Assembly (NCBI GenBank): GCA_947593925.1
Contig: CANQDU010000003.1
Span: 62,001-126,000 of the forward strand
Source of the DNA: an uncultured Clostridia bacterium
GTDB taxonomy: Bacteria > Bacillota > Clostridia > Oscillospirales > JAAYOS01
DNA length: 64,000 bases
Reading direction: 5' to 3'
Below, piece after piece: positions 62,067 through 64,000 of this stretch. The notes beneath the pieces are model-generated. The model was given only the letters and a program-made list of their open reading frames with translations. It did no database searches and had not been told where the DNA came from. A program made the position numbers and the translations under genes. Positions within the stretch are counted from its first letter, which is position 1. The number at the start of each line of letters is the position of its first letter.

Positions 62067-63504
62067 CTTTTCCCTCCTCCCGCTCGAGCGCACAGGCGGC
62101 TCGGAAGATTTCCCTCTCGCCGAAGGCAGGGGCGATAAGCTGTACCGCCGCCGGAAGTCCCGCGCCGTCCCTTCCGAACGGCATACTGAGCGCCGGCAGT
62201 CCCGCTAGGCTCGCAGGCACCGCGCAGATGTCGGACAGGTATCTTGTCTCCGGATGGGCGTCCCGCTCCTCTATGCGGTACGGGACGGTCGGCGTCGTCG
62301 GGGCGAGGATGAGGTCAAAGCGGGAGAATATCTCGCGGAACGAGCGGACAACGAGCGTCCGCACCTTCATCGCCTTCTCAAAGTACCTCTCGCGGTTCTC
62401 TCCGTCGAGGACGAACGCGCCGAGAAGTATCCGACGCTTCACCTCTGCGCCGAATCCCTCTTCACGGCTGAGGCGCATCAGCTCGTCCGGGTCGGAGGCA
62501 TTTTCGGCGCGCCGGCCGTAGCGCACGCCGTCGTACCGAGCGAGGTTTCCGCTCGACTCCGCCGTGGAGATCACGTAGTACGCCGGAAGCGCCCGCGTGA
62601 GTATCGGAGCCGAGACCTCCTCCGTCTCCGCGCCAAGGCTTTGGAATACCTCCGCCGCGCGGCGGACGCTCCGCTGTACCTCCTCCTCAAACGGACTCCC
62701 GAAGAACTCGCGCACGAGCGCTATCCTCATGCCCTTCACGCCGCGCGACACGTCGGACGTAAAGTCGGGGTAATCACGCACGAGCGACGTCGCGTCGCGC
62801 GGGTCGTGCCCCGCAAGGACGTTTGTCACAATGGCGCAGTCGAGCGCAGTCCGCGTGAGCGGACCTATCTGGTCAAGCGAGCTCGCAAGCTCCGCCGCGC
62901 CGTACCGCGTGACCGTGCCGTATGTCGGCTTCAGACCGACGACGCCACAGAACGCCGCCGGCTGGCGTATCGAGCCGCCGGTGTCGCTTCCGAGCGCGAA
63001 CGCCGCCTCGTGCGCCGCGACCGCGGCGGCGGAGCCGCCGGACGAGCCGCCGGGGACGCAGCCCGGCGCCGCGGGGTTCTCCGTCCCGCCGAAGAAGCTC
63101 GTCTGCGTCGTGGAGCCCATCGCGAACTCGTCCATATTCGTCTTTCCGAGGAGCACCGCGCCGGCGCGCTCGAGCCGCTCCGCCACGCCCGCCGAGAACG
63201 GCGGCACGAAGTCGCGGAGCAGACGGGAGGCGCAGGTGGTGCGTATCCCCTCGGTGCAGATGTTGTCCTTGAGTGCCATCGGGACGCCCGCGAGCGGTCC
63301 GAGCGCCTCGCCGGAGGCGCGGCGGCGGTCTATCTCCCGCGCCTGTTCCCGCGCGTGCTCCGCCGTGACGGTGATGAACGCGCGGAGCCGAGGCTCGCGG
63401 CGCTCTATCTCGCTGAGGTGCGCGTCCGCCGCCTCGAGCGCGGAGACTTCTCCGCGCGAGAGCAGCGCGGAGAGCCGCGCCACCGAAAGGTCGGTTATAT
63501 TCAC
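62050..63504 (-). CDS. gatA: Asp/Glu-tRNA(Asn/Gln) amidotransferase subunit A
   Basis: Glutaminase subunit. The amidase-signature triad is visible: Lys in VPMALKDNICTEG (near residue 78), Ser in PGGSSGGSAAAVAA, and the nucleophile Ser in GSDTGGSIRQPA. With 484 residues it has the normal length. ATG overlaps the gatC stop by four bases. The genome presumably lacks GlnRS, AsnRS or both; that cannot be judged from this window. Confidence 0.97.
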   Translation of the reverse strand: MNITDLSVARLSALLSRGEVSALEAADAHLSEIERREPRLRAFITVTAEHAREQAREIDRRRASGEALGPLAGVPMALKDNICTEGIRTTCASRLLRDFVPPFSAGVAERLERAGAVLLGKTNMDEFAMGSTTQTSFFGGTENPAAPGCVPGGSSGGSAAAVAAHEAAFALGSDTGGSIRQPAAFCGVVGLKPTYGTVTRYGAAELASSLDQIGPLTRTALDCAIVTNVLAGHDPRDATSLVRDYPDFTSDVSRGVKGMRIALVREFFGSPFEEEVQRSVRRAAEVFQSLGAETEEVSAPILTRALPAYYVISTAESSGNLARYDGVRYGRRAENASDPDELMRLSREEGFGAEVKRRILLGAFVLDGENRERYFEKAMKVRTLVVRSFREIFSRFDLILAPTTPTVPYRIEERDAHPETRYLSDICAVPASLAGLPALSMPFGRDGAGLPAAVQLIAPAFGEREIFRAACALEREEGKDDAGV

Positions 63505-63824
63505 GCGCCGCCCTCCCCCTGTATGTCTCCCGGCAGGACGACAAAAGCCCCGTCGCGCGCGGCGTTCCGCGTCATATCCTTCGCGGGACGGGCCGGGGCG
63601 TCGTCCCTGAGCCCGGTCTCACCGAACAGGACGCGCGCCGTGGGTTCGACGCCTTCCGTATCTATCGTCTCTATGCCGTCTATGTAATCGACAAGGCCGG
63701 AAAGCTCCCGCGCGATGCTTTCCGTCTCCTCCGGCGTGAACGCGAGCCTTGCCGTCTCCGCGAGCCGCGCGACCGTCTCGCGCGTGAGGCGCGGCCCGCG
63801 AATGTTGTCTTTTTTCAAGTCCAT
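63501..63824 (-). CDS. gatC: Asp/Glu-tRNA(Asn/Gln) amidotransferase subunit C
   Basis: Small subunit that wraps between GatA and GatB. The 107 residues begin with the expected helix pair (LTRETVARLAETARLAFTPEE, then LSGLVDYIDGIETID) and the VEPTARV motif. The C-terminus is longer than usual, with about 20 extra residues. The ATG at 63824 lies only two bases from GGAGG; a TTG at 63818 sits eight bases from it and may be the real start (LKKDN as MKKDN). Confidence 0.9.
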   Translation of the reverse strand: MDLKKDNIRGPRLTRETVARLAETARLAFTPEETESIARELSGLVDYIDGIETIDTEGVEPTARVLFGETGLRDDAPARPAKDMTRNAARDGAFVVLPGDIQGEGGA

Positions 63825-63870
63825 ACCCTCCGAATTCGCCTGTGTACTGTCTGCTTCTTATATGTATGTT

Positions 63871-63912
63871 GAAAGAAAGAAACAGCCTCCCGCCCGCGAG
63901 CGGGTGGGAGGC
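63871..63912 (-). terminator. Intrinsic terminator of the gene cut by the right edge
   Basis: On the minus strand a 12-bp stem with one G-U pair (GCCTCCCACCCG / CGGGCGGGAGGC) and a 4-base loop is followed by TGTTTCTTTCTTTC. It starts six bases after the stop of the partial gene and precedes gatC. Confidence 0.85.
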
Positions 63913-63918
63913 CGGAAG

Positions 63919-64000
63919 TCATCTCCAAGTTCCGTTTGAACCCCAGTTTTCAAACTCCATTATATTGAGATATATGTCTCCGAGCGGGACGTCGAGCATC
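63919..64000 (-). CDS. C-terminal 26 codons of an unidentified gene (cut by window edge)
   Basis: Minus strand frame open from base 64000 to TGA at 63919-63921, giving a tail MLDVPLGDIYLNIMEFENWG then SNGTWR. A strong terminator follows at once, which supports a real gene end. I do not recognise the family from so few residues. Other frames are less convincing in this stretch. Confidence 0.5.
   Translation of the reverse strand, partial: MLDVPLGDIYLNIMEFENWGSNGTWR

Noticed and set aside
1..64000. tRNA or rRNA genes
   Set aside because: No cloverleaf with GTTCGA-type T-loop and no rRNA core sequence was found by eye on either strand; a covariance search would settle this.

Overview
The window is about 64 kb of GC-rich DNA whose genes look like a spore-forming, GC-rich member of the Clostridia (Oscillospirales-like by overall impression; that rank is an inference). 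Supporting genes are a PolC-type polymerase, the Firmicutes order ecfA1-ecfA2-ecfT-truA, the spore genes cwlD, spoVAC and cotJ, a SAM riboswitch in front of metK, and GatCAB. No rRNA, tRNA, CRISPR, prophage or transposase gene was recognised. Both ends cut a gene: the N-terminal part of polC lies on the left and a 26-codon C-terminal tail on the right.

Layout. 1-8.2 kb (minus): pyrH-frr-uppS-cdsA-dxr-rseP-ispG-polC, a compact and mostly overlapping operon for translation recycling, UMP, undecaprenyl and isoprenoid precursors, phospholipid and replication, with a promoter before pyrH. 8.2-19.6 kb: rarA and glyA (minus), nth (plus), purB (minus), an aspartate aminotransferase (plus), an ABC-F ATPase (minus), and a Gfo/Idh/MocA oxidoreductase with a LacI-type regulator (plus). 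19.7-33.1 kb (minus): a long run of tightly packed genes with a membrane protein, cwlD, radA, three tandem membrane-fusion lipoproteins, a 932-aa FtsX/MacB-type permease, two ATPases (one carrying an AbrB-like tail) and two flavoproteins. 33.3-36.1 kb: an exported stalk-domain protein diverging from a cotJ spore-coat operon in which cotJA and cotJB are one reading frame. 36.4-49.3 kb (minus): S9 peptidase, ClpE-like unfoldase, pgsA, cvpA, a beta-propeller protein, truA, the ECF transporter core, an rRNA-type methyltransferase, and metK with its SAM riboswitch. 49.3-55.1 kb (plus): murI, a DUF1934 protein, argS, an S41 protease and spoVAC. 55.2-60.4 kb (minus): two membrane-stress style operons, pspA with zinc-ribbon and SPFH proteins, and nfeD with a stomatin-like protein and a Nudix hydrolase. 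60.6-63.8 kb (minus): gatCAB.

The most unusual material is non-coding. Two families of modular multi-hairpin repeats lie just downstream of stop codons. One has full or partial copies at 36.2, 50.2, 52.8 and 60.5 kb and a fragment at 55.1 kb. The other has two copies at 14.7 and 15.1 kb. Flanking words are conserved between copies while hairpin arms change sequence but stay complementary, which points to selection for, or a mechanism that preserves, RNA or DNA structure. Other notable points are the AbrB tail on an ABC ATPase, the fused CotJA-CotJB, the triple adaptor set, a threonine in the first position of the ArgRS HIGH motif, and frequent use of TTGCAA as the -35 element. All function calls come from reading motifs and gene order; no database search was run.
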